Assembly (NCBI GenBank): GCA_949987565.1
Contig: OX465113.1
Location: forward strand, 8,302,270-8,366,269
Source of the DNA: Luidia sarsii
Lineage: Eukaryota; Echinodermata; Asteroidea; Paxillosida; Luidiidae
DNA: 64,000 nt
Direction: 5' to 3'
Part shown: positions 49,331-58,945 of the stretch, piece after piece
Position numbering within the stretch: position 1 is the first letter of the stretch
Layout: every line of letters begins with the position of its first letter
Position numbers and translations under genes: made by a program
Notes under the pieces: generated by a model
What the model was told of the DNA's origin: nothing
Databases searched by the model: none
The model's input: only the letters and a program-made list of their open reading frames with translations

Positions 49331-49908
49331 GTGAGATGGTCAAAATAACCCGGTTAAAGGAGCCGATTTAGTGTGCTGCATCCTATTATGAGTAAATCAG
49401 GACAAGATGGGTCCGCCCAGCTGATTATCATAAAATATGTACCCACATGTTTCAGTAAGGAGTCTCTGGAGGCTAATTAACCAATTCATTGTAAATTAAG
49501 CTTAATTGTGCTTAAGCCAACCTGGATGTTCAATGGTTCACGTTTCGGGGCTTACATGCAGTGCATTATTTGACTACGGACGTGGAGGGATGTGATCATG
49601 TGACCTGCCGAAGAGGGCAGCAAATCTGTTTGAGAAAAATGTGATAGCGTTTAGGGTTGATATTTCATGGTGTTCATTAGTAAGAATAGGCACGACTGAT
49701 ATAATTTATAGTGCAAAACTGAAAGGCTTACGTGTAGTACGAAACTAAATGCTAACTTTGTTCAGACATGGATTTGTAAAAGGAACTCTTCGGAGCGATC
49801 GTTTGAAATTCAACAAATTTCCTCTTTTTTCGAAGAAGGCAGATTTTCGAGCACTAAGATTGTCTAATACTATTACAAACCTAATGATAGATATAACATG
49901 ATGTTTGC
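49331..49908. other. Intergenic, nothing recognised
   Basis: No supported gene, RNA or repeat. Confidence 0.5.
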
Positions 49909-49990
49909 GTCGAGGTTTTGCCCTTGCTCGACGTGATAAACACTGAATGCTCAGTGCTTTGCCCGGTGCCTGATGAAACATATTTCAGGC

Positions 49991-50062
49991 AGCTCGGGCG
50001 GGATTCGAACCCGCGACTCCCGTTTTCTAGTACGGACGTCTTAACCACTGGATCACCGAGCT
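49991..50062 (-). tRNA. tRNA-like pseudogene (SINE head), left arm
   Basis: 72 nt with a perfect 7-bp acceptor stem (AGCTCGG/CCGAGCT) and a perfect T-arm (GCGGG-TTCGAAT-CCCGC). The anticodon stem TCCGT/ACGGG encloses eight bases instead of seven, so no anticodon can be called safely, and the D stem is weakened. No CCA tail is encoded. Its second, degraded copy and the shared flanks show that it is part of a repeat, not a working tRNA gene. Confidence 0.6.
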
Positions 50063-50299
50063 GATTGGGGTCGTGTGGTGGATTTGAATAATATACATGT
50101 ATACATCATAGTGTAGATAAAACATGTTTGCGTCGAGAAGAATGTAATTCAATGAGGGTTTTTCCCTAACCGTGTTTATCTCGTCGAGCAAGGGCAAAAC
50201 CTTAAAGATTTACATTCTCCTCCACGCAAACATAAGATCTATGATGCAACGTGGTACCAGCCGGTATACATTATTCGAATCCACCACACGACCTCAATC

Positions 50300-50361
50300 A
50301 GCTTGGTGGTCCAGTGGTTAAGACGTACGAGAATTCGGGAGTCCCGAATCCCACCCGAGCT
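50300..50361 (+). pseudogene. Degraded tRNA-like SINE head, right arm
   Basis: It starts AGCTTGGTGGTCCAGTGGTT and ends CCGAGCT like the left copy, with a better D stem (GTC/GAC), but the T-arm has lost bases (AGTCCCGAATCCCAC). Confidence 0.65.
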
Positions 50362-50583
50362 GCCTGAAATATTTTTATCAGGCACCGGGCAAAGCACTGA
50401 GCATTTAGTGTTTATCACGTCGAACAAGGGCAAAAAACCTCATTGAAAAACTTCCTGATGAGTAATTTTCAAATTTGGGATGTCCGGAAATTTGGCACTT
50501 TGCAAAGGTATACCCCTTCCCCTTTAATGCCTGCTTATATTGAAATTTATGCATCGATTTGTTTTCATGTTTTCTTTTTTCAG

Positions 50584-50628
50584 ATGCGTGAAGTGACTCC
50601 ACTGTTTATGCAGAGGATTCAGCATTGA
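50584..50628 (+). CDS. Upstream open reading frame of the zinc-finger gene
   Basis: A pyrimidine-rich stretch ending TTTTTTCAG at 50583 looks like a splice acceptor, and ATG follows it immediately. The frame is 14 codons (MREVTPLFMQRIQH) and ends TGA at 50626-50628, 37 bases before the main ATG and in a different frame. If this exon is transcribed from here, the uORF would dampen translation of the main protein. It may also be a chance frame. Confidence 0.35.
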   Translation: MREVTPLFMQRIQH

Positions 50629-50665
50629 TATTTGGTTAGAATATAACATCGACGGTCAATCTGTG

Positions 50666-53600
50666 ATGGCATTCTTCTTCAGGAGTTCGCTCAGCACCAA
50701 CGAGCCGACCCCAGCCCAAGCCGAAGATCACAGCGAGCTCGTCTCCGAACCGTCAACGTGTCATGAGTGTGGATTCGAGTTTAAGAGTGACAGGTACAGA
50801 GAGGACCACAGGCGATGGCACGACCACGTGCGCCTCAAGAGCAAACCCACAGCAGCCAACGCCAAAAGGAGCGGCTCGAAAGGAGACAAAGACAATGGCA
50901 TCAAGATGGACAAACCTGACGTCACAGGGGGTACGCCGTATCGAGGGTTGACGTCACAGCTGATGACGAAGCCCCACGCGTGCGAGTTCTGCGGGTGGAG
51001 GTTCGTTTTGAGGAAGGACATGGTCCATCATGTCCGCACCCACACGGGAGAGAAGCCTTACGCCTGCACAGAGTGTAGTAAGAGCTTCTCACGGGCACAC
51101 TCCCTAAAACAGCACCAGAAGCTCCACGCCGAGCTGGGTGATCACTTCTCCTGCGACAAATGCCCCATGCAATTCTGGAACAAATCTCGTTACCTCGCCC
51201 ACTGTAAAAACGCCCACAACCGACGAAAGCAGTCGTCGTCATCATCAGATACCGCAGTTGTGGAGGTGATCGACGATGACGTCACTGGTGATGTAGCAAC
51301 CTCTCCCGTGAATACCGAAGGCGCTCAGAAGGAGGAGCCGCCCATTGAAGACGTCTCTCCTCCGTCTTGGGAGGATTCGATCAAGTCTGAAGACCAAGAC
51401 ACGACCCTGTCCAACACCCAGTTTGATGAGACCATTCAGCAGGGAGAGCAGGCCGCTGCACCAATGGAAGTCCCCGTCCCTTTTGGAGGCGGTAAGCGAG
51501 GAATCCGCTTCACCTGCCAATATTGTGGCTGGGGGTTCTGGGATAAAAAGGACAAGAACCAGCACGAGTGGACCCACACGGGCCACAAGCCTTTCCGCTG
51601 CACAGAGTGCGGTAAGAGCTTCTCACGCACCTACACCCTGAAGCTCCACATGAGATCCCACACAGGCGAGCGACCTTACTCGTGCCCTCATTGCGACAAG
51701 ACCTTTGCAGGCTCCAGCAGTATGCGCCTGCACGTCAAGGTGCACACGAAGGTGCAGCGACACAAGTGCGCCATGTGTCCACAGAGCTTCAAGCGATTAG
51801 CAGAGTTCAAAGAACATCAGAGGGAGCACCTGAACAGCGACCCCGTCATGTTCGCAAGGTGCTACTCACAGCCTGAGAGTTCACAGCCTGAGAGTGTTGC
51901 AGCCGAAGGTGCCAGCACCTACAGCGAAGACGCGCCTCACCCCATCAGCTTTACAGACGTGGAGCAGACGCCCGAAGAGACACTCATACATCGTGCTACC
52001 TTCCCAATAACTCCGCAAGAAGTCATTCCAGAAATGTCTGAAAGCATGCACTCTAAAATGTACGAACATGCCTCTAGTGAATATTCAGTGGACGACGCCC
52101 AGTCAAGCGCGTCCCCCAGTGAGCAGATGGATGTGACATGCATGGACACCAACCCTCTACCGTCTGCGGATACTTCGCTACCCGACACCGACCGAGAAGC
52201 GCTCATCAGCAAATTCAGCAAGCTCATCTCTGGGCCAAAGCGCAGACGAGAATCCAGATACGTCTGTCAGTTTTGCAGCAAAGGGTTTCACGATCGGAAG
52301 GACTGCCGGCAGCACGAGAACACGCACACTGGCTTCAAGCCCTACGAGTGCACCATGTGCGGGAAGCGGTTATCGCGCCACTACTCGCTGAAGGTTCACA
52401 TGATGACACACACAGGGAACAAACCATACCAGTGCAACTTCTGCACCCTGACGTTTCGCGACCGGACAGGGAGGAGAGCCCACGAAATCATCCATAAAGA
52501 AAGCAACAGCTACCAGTGTAAGCTCTGCCAGGAGAAGTTCAACCATCTGCCAACATTTTCTGAACATCTTCTGGCTCACGAGAAAGAAAACTCTGAGCTG
52601 GTTCAAGAGTTCTATCCTGAGGGAATTCCTCTCTCGAGGAAATGCAGATCGATCAGTGATCGAGAACATACCCTCGACGAACCTGCCCCTGCTCAAAGTA
52701 AAAAACGACCCTCTAAAGCAAAAAATATTGACATGAAAGTGAACGCTGAGTCTAAACAGGGAACATCGAAGGAGGGCGCCAGGTCTGAGCTGTGGTGCGA
52801 TTACAGGCGCCCTCTACGGTTTAATTGTAGCTATTGTCCTCTGCGATTCAGAGATAAGAAGGACTGGCGCCAGCACGAGAACACGCACACAGGTTTCAAA
52901 CCGTACGCATGTAAGATCTGTGGAAAGAAACTGTCCCGGCAATACTCTCTCAAGAAGCACATGTTGGTGCACTCGGGGGAGAGGCCCTTCGCCTGCTCCC
53001 ACTGCAAGAAGACCTTCAAGGACCGCAGTTCCCTTTCCTCGCACCTGAAGACTCATCACCCGTCCGTCTTAAGTCGCACCTGCTGCATCTGCAAGACCAC
53101 ACATAAAGATCTGGATGACTTGGAGAACCACCTGAGTATTGTCCACGCAGACGTCGTCCTTACATTGGCCGAGAATTTTCTGCAAGGTTCCTCGGTGGAT
53201 GAAAGGACTACGTCTCTAGGCAACTCAGCTGGGCGTAGCAAAACAAATAAAATCACACATCAGTCAGGAGGCATCGTGACCTCTGACCCAACACCCCATG
53301 ACGTCATCGTTCGCTTCCTGTCGAGAAGAAACCAAAAGGCAGTGGACGCTGCAGTCGCAATGGACATCAACGGTTGGCTGAAACTGAACGGACGGCGGGC
53401 GATGATGGGCAGGCCCAAGTTCCGCTGCAATTTCTGCAGTAAAGGGTTCAGCAACAGGAAAGACTGGCAACAGCATGAAAACACCCACACTGGCTACAAG
53501 CCGTACGCCTGTAACATATGCGGCAAGAAACTGTCCCGCCTTCATACACTCAAACTACACATGGTGACGCATACGAAGAAGTACCCGTATGTCTGTCGTA

Positions 53601-55693
53601 GGTGCGGCAAAGGTTTCAAAACCAGGATGCCTTTGGCCAAACACGAGGCTTCGAGAGAATGTCAAGCCAACCCTACAGGCCTGAAAACGTCCAGTGAGCC
53701 AAGCCAGAAGGTTGAAGAGCGAGAGGTTGATCAAGACATAGAGGTGAATTTCCAGCAAGCGCCCTCTGGACCTTTCTTCTTCAGACAAGAAGAACCCAAC
53801 TCGGCTCCAAGGGATGAATTCTCCGCCCCGACTGCGGCAAGAAGATGGAGACAGAAATGCATTTATTGCGGTTGGCGATTTAGTAATTTCAACGCCTTCA
53901 GGCGTCATGAGTGTCGACAGATAAGGATGCTTCGTAAACCAACCAGAAAGACAATATCGTGTCAAAAATGTCAAGAGATATTCACCAGTAAAGAGCAGCT
54001 TGATACTCACCAGGAAACCTGCAGATTCGAGTGCAGCTTTTGCACCAATACCTTCAAGGAAAGAGAAGAGCTCACATTGCACCTAGAAGAACATTCATCT
54101 GCACACGCAAAAGATGATGTAATGGGAAGTAAGGAACAACGGGACTCATCTGGCTCCGTTCCAACCCCCTCTTATGAGAAAAGCCATGACTCTTGGTCTG
54201 CAGGAAGTAAACCAACCAAACACACTCGTCTCCCCTGTCGAATATGCAGTAAAATATTCTCTCACAGGTACGCTCTGAAATTACATTTGATGATGCACGC
54301 GAGCGAAATAAGGCACGAGTGTAGACTGTGCAGTAGACGCTTCAGATCAAGGAAGGGTCTCCGCAAGCACATGGAGACTCACCACCCAAATCCAACCGTT
54401 GATGCATCCGATGAGAGAGCCTTGGAGTCCGAGTCGATGATGAGACAACGGCCAGACGGCAAAGGAAGGTCTCACCGCTGCGTCTATTGCGACTGGGCTT
54501 TCTGGACGGAGAGAGACCGCATCGTCCACGAGCGCACACACATCGGAAAGAAACCTCACCTGTGTGAGATCTGCGGTAAAAGCTTCGACTGGGAGTACTC
54601 TCTTAAGATGCATGCATCGACTCACGGCCACGGAAAGCCGTTCGGATGTAGCAGTTGCAGCAAGGGGTTCTCCAGTGAGAGGAACCTCGAGGTACACAAG
54701 AGAATCCATAAGGGATGTAAACGACTCTTTAAATTACAGGCAGATCACCCCGACTCTCTATCTCCATCTCGCGGGGAAGCTTCACTTCGTCCACCGATTA
54801 AGATCAAGGAGGAACCCGACGTATCTGAATATGAACCGAATGATGAAGCGTCCATCGATAATGGGCATCAAAGCCAGGCCCACACTCATAGTAAACCAGC
54901 CACCTGCTTCCTTTGTGGCTGGAAGTTCCGTAGCATATCCAGGCTGCAGAGCCACACACACTGGCATCGGAAAAGACACTTTGTGAGATTCTCAAGACGG
55001 GACCCATCAAATATCCAGGGAATCCACGCAACCTTTCCGAGAGCAAGGACGCCTGTGAAGTGCAGTCAATGCAAGGCGTCCTTCTCTCACCCTGTCGTCT
55101 TGAAAATCCACGTGAGATCACACACAGGCGAGAAACCATACCGGTGTCACATCTGCTTCTTAGAGTTCTCGAGATATCCGTTACTCCTGGCGCACAGCGA
55201 AAGGACTCACGACCTGTTTCACTGCCAGTTCTGTCGCAGACACATCAAGGGGAAAGGGAGGGCATTTCAACACAGAAGCACATGTCGCTTGGGTGGATTC
55301 CGTAGTCATGGTGGTACAGGCAGCAGAAATAGCCCCCGCTGCAGACAGTGCAATAAGACCTTCCGTGGCCAGAGAGCCATGTGTCTGCACGTGAGTCGGC
55401 AACACGGCAGGGTCTGCCCATTCTCATGCGCGCGCTGTCACAAAGGTTTTCGGTCCTACAAGGAACTGACAACTCATCTCCTGAGCGGCCTATGCCCGAC
55501 ACCATCTGAGCGTGTCGCGTGGACGGTAGCTGACCGTCCACAAGTCAGTAAACTATATGAAGCGCCATCGTTCACGGACGAGGAATTCCAAGGCTCCCAG
55601 GTGTCGAAAATCGTTTCATTTGACGAAACACAGGGATGGATTGAATTGAAGGATCTTGGACCAGAGAACGACGAAGGTCTGATTTACAACTGA
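50666..55693 (+). CDS. Giant modular C2H2 zinc-finger protein, 1675 residues in one exon
   Basis: ATG at 50666 (context CTGTGATGG) to TGA at 55691-55693, uninterrupted. I count about 33 C2H2 or C2HC fingers. Finger 1 is near residue 32, then blocks start near residues 106, 284, 534, 721, 921, 1065, 1272 and 1414, with the last finger near 1588. A typical block is finger alpha (as in CQFCSKGFHDRKDCRQHENTH-type, linker TGFKPY), finger beta (CGK, SR, Y/H, LK, HM), finger gamma and sometimes a poorer fourth finger. Many linkers are TGEKP-like. Acidic spacers separate the blocks, and IKSE and IKEE fit the sumoylation consensus. Several late fingers end in Cys. The family implies nuclear DNA binding; no KRAB, BTB or SCAN domain is visible. 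I do not recognise a named orthologue. A 5' non-coding exon probably precedes the acceptor at 50583. Confidence 0.92.
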   Translation: MAFFFRSSLSTNEPTPAQAEDHSELVSEPSTCHECGFEFKSDRYREDHRRWHDHVRLKSKPTAANAKRSGSKGDKDNGIKMDKPDVTGGTPYRGLTSQLMTKPHACEFCGWRFVLRKDMVHHVRTHTGEKPYACTECSKSFSRAHSLKQHQKLHAELGDHFSCDKCPMQFWNKSRYLAHCKNAHNRRKQSSSSSDTAVVEVIDDDVTGDVATSPVNTEGAQKEEPPIEDVSPPSWEDSIKSEDQDTTLSNTQFDETIQQGEQAAAPMEVPVPFGGGKRGIRFTCQYCGWGFWDKKDKNQHEWTHTGHKPFRCTECGKSFSRTYTLKLHMRSHTGERPYSCPHCDKTFAGSSSMRLHVKVHTKVQRHKCAMCPQSFKRLAEFKEHQREHLNSDPVMFARCYSQPESSQPESVAAEGASTYSEDAPHPISFTDVEQTPEETLIHRATFPITPQEVIPEMSESMHSKMYEHASSEYSVDDAQSSASPSEQMDVTCMDTNPLPSADTSLPDTDREALISKFSKLISGPKRRRESRYVCQFCSKGFHDRKDCRQHENTHTGFKPYECTMCGKRLSRHYSLKVHMMTHTGNKPYQCNFCTLTFRDRTGRRAHEIIHKESNSYQCKLCQEKFNHLPTFSEHLLAHEKENSELVQEFYPEGIPLSRKCRSISDREHTLDEPAPAQSKKRPSKAKNIDMKVNAESKQGTSKEGARSELWCDYRRPLRFNCSYCPLRFRDKKDWRQHENTHTGFKPYACKICGKKLSRQYSLKKHMLVHSGERPFACSHCKKTFKDRSSLSSHLKTHHPSVLSRTCCICKTTHKDLDDLENHLSIVHADVVLTLAENFLQGSSVDERTTSLGNSAGRSKTNKITHQSGGIVTSDPTPHDVIVRFLSRRNQKAVDAAVAMDINGWLKLNGRRAMMGRPKFRCNFCSKGFSNRKDWQQHENTHTGYKPYACNICGKKLSRLHTLKLHMVTHTKKYPYVCRRCGKGFKTRMPLAKHEASRECQANPTGLKTSSEPSQKVEEREVDQDIEVNFQQAPSGPFFFRQEEPNSAPRDEFSAPTAARRWRQKCIYCGWRFSNFNAFRRHECRQIRMLRKPTRKTISCQKCQEIFTSKEQLDTHQETCRFECSFCTNTFKEREELTLHLEEHSSAHAKDDVMGSKEQRDSSGSVPTPSYEKSHDSWSAGSKPTKHTRLPCRICSKIFSHRYALKLHLMMHASEIRHECRLCSRRFRSRKGLRKHMETHHPNPTVDASDERALESESMMRQRPDGKGRSHRCVYCDWAFWTERDRIVHERTHIGKKPHLCEICGKSFDWEYSLKMHASTHGHGKPFGCSSCSKGFSSERNLEVHKRIHKGCKRLFKLQADHPDSLSPSRGEASLRPPIKIKEEPDVSEYEPNDEASIDNGHQSQAHTHSKPATCFLCGWKFRSISRLQSHTHWHRKRHFVRFSRRDPSNIQGIHATFPRARTPVKCSQCKASFSHPVVLKIHVRSHTGEKPYRCHICFLEFSRYPLLLAHSERTHDLFHCQFCRRHIKGKGRAFQHRSTCRLGGFRSHGGTGSRNSPRCRQCNKTFRGQRAMCLHVSRQHGRVCPFSCARCHKGFRSYKELTTHLLSGLCPTPSERVAWTVADRPQVSKLYEAPSFTDEEFQGSQVSKIVSFDETQGWIELKDLGPENDEGLIYN

Positions 55694-56697
55694 GTTACTT
55701 CAATCATTAATACATTACCATGGTAATGGGAGAGAAACTCAAGTAGATTTTCACTTCTCAAGTAGATTTGTCGTTCCTGAAACGATGTATTTGTATTTGT
55801 CAAGCATTTTGCTGTCAAATACGCAAATGGAGGTTGTACAGTATTAGAGGAAATAATTAAGATTTCATTAAAATTATGCATGTTTCGATAAAATGTTATG
55901 CCATGTTTCAACACTTCGGACAAAGTACATGTAGTTCAAATCTTATTCATGTACTTGCACTGACACTAAGCACAATGGGACCTCTCCTAGACAACGAAGA
56001 AATAAGCTCATTTTCATTTTCGCAACCTAGAAGTTCCTATTATCAAACCCACTTAAATTGCTCGAGCCTATTCGAGGATGTTATTCTACTCCCATTGCAG
56101 CATTGCTGACCTCTATTGTGGCCACCAAGATATACATGTACTGTGTATGCAAATACGGCGACGACTATCCATCATTCTACAAATTATACAGCTATTGAAT
56201 TGAGATGCAACGAAATATATGTACAGTACATGTACACAATGTACCTGTCTTTTTGGCTGACCCTCTTTGATGGCGTCAAGTCAAAACGTTGTGCAGGCAG
56301 ACCATCCTCCCGATCTGAACCAGTTCTAAGCAGTGTTCCCGGGTTGGAACCGGTTCATCGAGCGCTTGCAAAGCAACAGGTGGACAGGCTACAAGTTTAT
56401 TGGTTGAAACATTCACAAGTTTGAAGTTTCAGCGCTTTATTTTTATTTTCCATCTGGGTATACATGTACATAGATCAGAAAATGACTATTCCTAGGTTTC
56501 AGTTGTCAAATTATTTCTTGGAACTTTTTTATAAAAAAGAGGATTATTTCAAATTTTCCCTTTCCTGGGTTTCGCGTATCACATAATATTTGAGTTTCAA
56601 TCTACTATTTTACATCATGAAAACCTGAGCGAAGATTTCTTCCTGGTCTCAGAAAAAAAGAGACAGTCAATCAGGACAAACAGAACATTACATAGAC
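55694..56697. other. Downstream of the zinc-finger gene
   Basis: Probably 3' untranslated sequence at first; no AATAAA close to the stop. The nearest plus-strand AATAAA is at about 57127, beyond the MITE. No other gene seen. Confidence 0.4.
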
Positions 56698-57065
56698 TTA
56701 AAGCCCCTACACAACATTGGTAAGTTTGAAAAACACAAATGTTCACAAATTTACATCAAACTTATACAGTTTGAAGATGGTTGTAGTAGAAACCTCGCAC
56801 TGAAATATTTCTGCCTAAAATGTTGTATTTTGGGAGAAAAAGAGTAAAAGAAATAGTTTACGTCTCACCGAGATCTAAACTATTTTTGGGAACAGTACAG
56901 CGTTGAATGCTGCATTTTCGCGAAACATATGATGCGATTTTCACGAGAGTCAGTTGGCAAATTGAGCTGAAATTTTCACAGGTGTGCTATTTCATGCATA
57001 TGTTGGATCAGACAACGTACGGATGCTATTCTTTGACCTCGACCAATGTTGTGTAGGGGATTTAA
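56698..57065. mobile_element. TTAA-flanked MITE, second copy of the CCCCTACA family
   Basis: TTAAAGCCCCTACACAACAT at the left and ACCAATGTTGTGTAGGGGAT then TTAA at the right. The inverted ends extend to about 20 bases (CCCCTACACAACATTGGT). It is shorter than the copy at 36490, and their interiors share only short stretches such as TTTCAGCTCAAT/GAGCTGAAATTTTC in opposite orientation. Confidence 0.8.
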
Positions 57066-57959
57066 TTAGTTAAAATTAAGTTGAATGATCTTAAAATCCA
57101 CATGGATGTATAAAATGCTAACTGATACAATAAACCTAAACCATGTACCAAAAACCCTCAGTGAGAGAGAGTTTGGATTGTCTATTTTCTGGATAAAATG
57201 CCACTACTTTTTGTTTTATTTTTTACAGAATGTACAAAAATAAGTTATAAAAATACACAACCTATGAGTAATTACATGGTGGGACTATGACCTTGACACT
57301 GAGTATCTATTGGTTTCTCTAATTTATACAACAGAACATGAAAACCCCCATCCAACTGCATGCGCAGAAATGCATAATGTGATGACACAGAATTCCTGTT
57401 ACATACATGCTCTACCTCGACACAGGCATAGATTCATGATATTATTTTTTTTTTAAATATCAGTTAACACCTGTCAGGAGCAAAAACAAAACAAAAACCA
57501 ATTGTCTTTTAAAAGTTGGAAGGCCTAATATTTTGAGTTTTTTGACCCTACAAGGAAATTTCTCAAAGACGAATACATTATAATTATATTCTTCCTTTGG
57601 GAAAGGTCCTGCAAGGATCCAAAGGTCCCAACAAATTAGTCTTAGACTGACACTGCTTGTTAAAGTAGAGAAAGTTTACAAATATTAATACTAAAAAAAC
57701 AGCTATGTTTGGGAGTCAACTGAGGCATTCAGTCCAAAATTACATTTACATTTTACAATTACAAATTTGGCAAAAGAAAAACAAGAATGTTCATTCAGCC
57801 ATACTGTGCATTGTCTTTGATTAATCTTTAGGAATATGTCAGAAAATGGTTCTCAAATATGTTAAGGAAATGGAACACTTGAATTGAAGGGAGAATACAC
57901 CATTTGCCATGTGCCAAATTTCTGAATATTCCATTCCCAAATCTCAAAAGTTAGAGGGC
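57066..57959. other. Intergenic between convergent genes
   Basis: AT-rich. It contains a partial dispersed-repeat copy at 57596-57632 (GGGAAAGGTCCTGCAAGGAT). Nothing else recognised. Confidence 0.45.
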
Positions 57960-58120
57960 ATGACGTTTCGATCCTAGCTGGACCTTTCTCAAAGGCAAAG
58001 CTATTGCCTTTGAGAAAGGTCCTGCTAGGATCGGAATGTCAGGCCCTCTAACTTTTGAGATTTATCTATTGCAGGTCATTTTAGTCAGTGAGCAGTTTCC
58101 AACAATTTTTTGTATTAACT
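57960..58120. repeat. Dispersed repeat copy with 80-base head-to-head palindrome
   Basis: 57961-58040 reads TGACGTTTCGATCCTAGCTG, GACCTTTCTCAAAGGCAA, then the inverted version, and continues into the ATTTTAGTCAGTGAGCAGTT tail. It shows the full family structure: hairpin head and single tail. Confidence 0.8.
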
Positions 58121-58801
58121 TCACATTCCCAAATCTGAAACGATTTACTCATTAGAAAGTTTGTAATGGTATCAAATCTTTGTAAAATGTTAGCACTAGA
58201 AAATCCATTCTTTTTGAGAAAAGAGGAAAATTACTGAATTTCCAACGATTGCTCTGTGCAGTGAAATATCGGCCTACGTCTGAAAAAAGGTTGGCATTTA
58301 ATTTCATTTCCACAGTTTTTCTCATGACTTTTGCAGGTGTTATTTTATGTACCGTATACGTTGAGTTTGACAAAGTATGGAAGTGATTCTTTGACTTTTG
58401 CAAATGGTGTGCCCTACTTTTGATAAATGCAGGGGTTGAATTCTTCTGGGAAGGGAAACAATTATTGGCAAGATTATACAGATTAAAAAAAACAAAAAAC
58501 AAAAACAAAACGGCAATATATCCAATAAAAAGCTGCAGGATTCTAATGTGGTACTCAACGGACATCCTACCAATCTTGGAACGTCTTACAATGACTTCAA
58601 TTTTTAAGTATGGACAACATTCTTCAAAAAGGCTGTTTAAAAATGTGTTAAAAGCTTAAAATGTTCTTTAAAATTGACTGAGCATTAATTAAGTGGCCTT
58701 TTAGATAACAGACAACTTCATAAGATTACTCTGGTATCCCATTTTTACAAAAATGTTAAACATACATTGTACTAGAAGTTAAAAACCAACAGTGGAGTTG
58801 A

Positions 58802-58945
58802 TCACCTAAGTGACTTGAGTTTACTGAAGGATTTCCTGACATTGGTCATGGGCTGTTTGATCTTGGGCTTGTCTGGAAAGAGCTCTGCTTCGCTGGCCGT
58901 GGTGGGCAGGCGTCTGGCATAGATGTCAGGATACATCCTCTGGAA
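58802..58945 (-). CDS. DEPDC1: DEPDC1 terminal exon
   Basis: 47 codons plus TGA: FQRMYPDIYARRLPTTASEA, ELFPDKPKIKQP and a basic tail ending SKLKSLR. Acceptor TTGCTTTTAG. The FPDKPK motif matches FPEKPK in human DEPDC1. Confidence 0.93.
   Translation of the reverse strand, partial: FQRMYPDIYARRLPTTASEAELFPDKPKIKQPMTNVRKSFSKLKSLR

Larger units (their letters stand above)
49909..50440. repeat. Large foldback of two head-to-head tRNA-like SINE copies
   Basis: Positions 49909-50138 and 50217-50440 are inverted relatives over about 225 bases per arm. Shared blocks include GGTGCCTGATGAAA-type, GGGCAAAGCACTGAGCATT, CACACGACC, CATGTATACAT/GTATACATTATTCGAA and CGCAAACAT. The central spacer carries a further direct fragment of the same tail (GTTTATCTCGTCGAGCAAGG). 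Each arm contains a tRNA-like domain pointing outward. It ends about 140 bases before the splice acceptor of the zinc-finger exon. Confidence 0.8.

Noticed and set aside
49991..50062. Functional tRNA gene
   Set aside because: Eight-base anticodon loop, weak D stem and a repeated flanking sequence show a SINE head.
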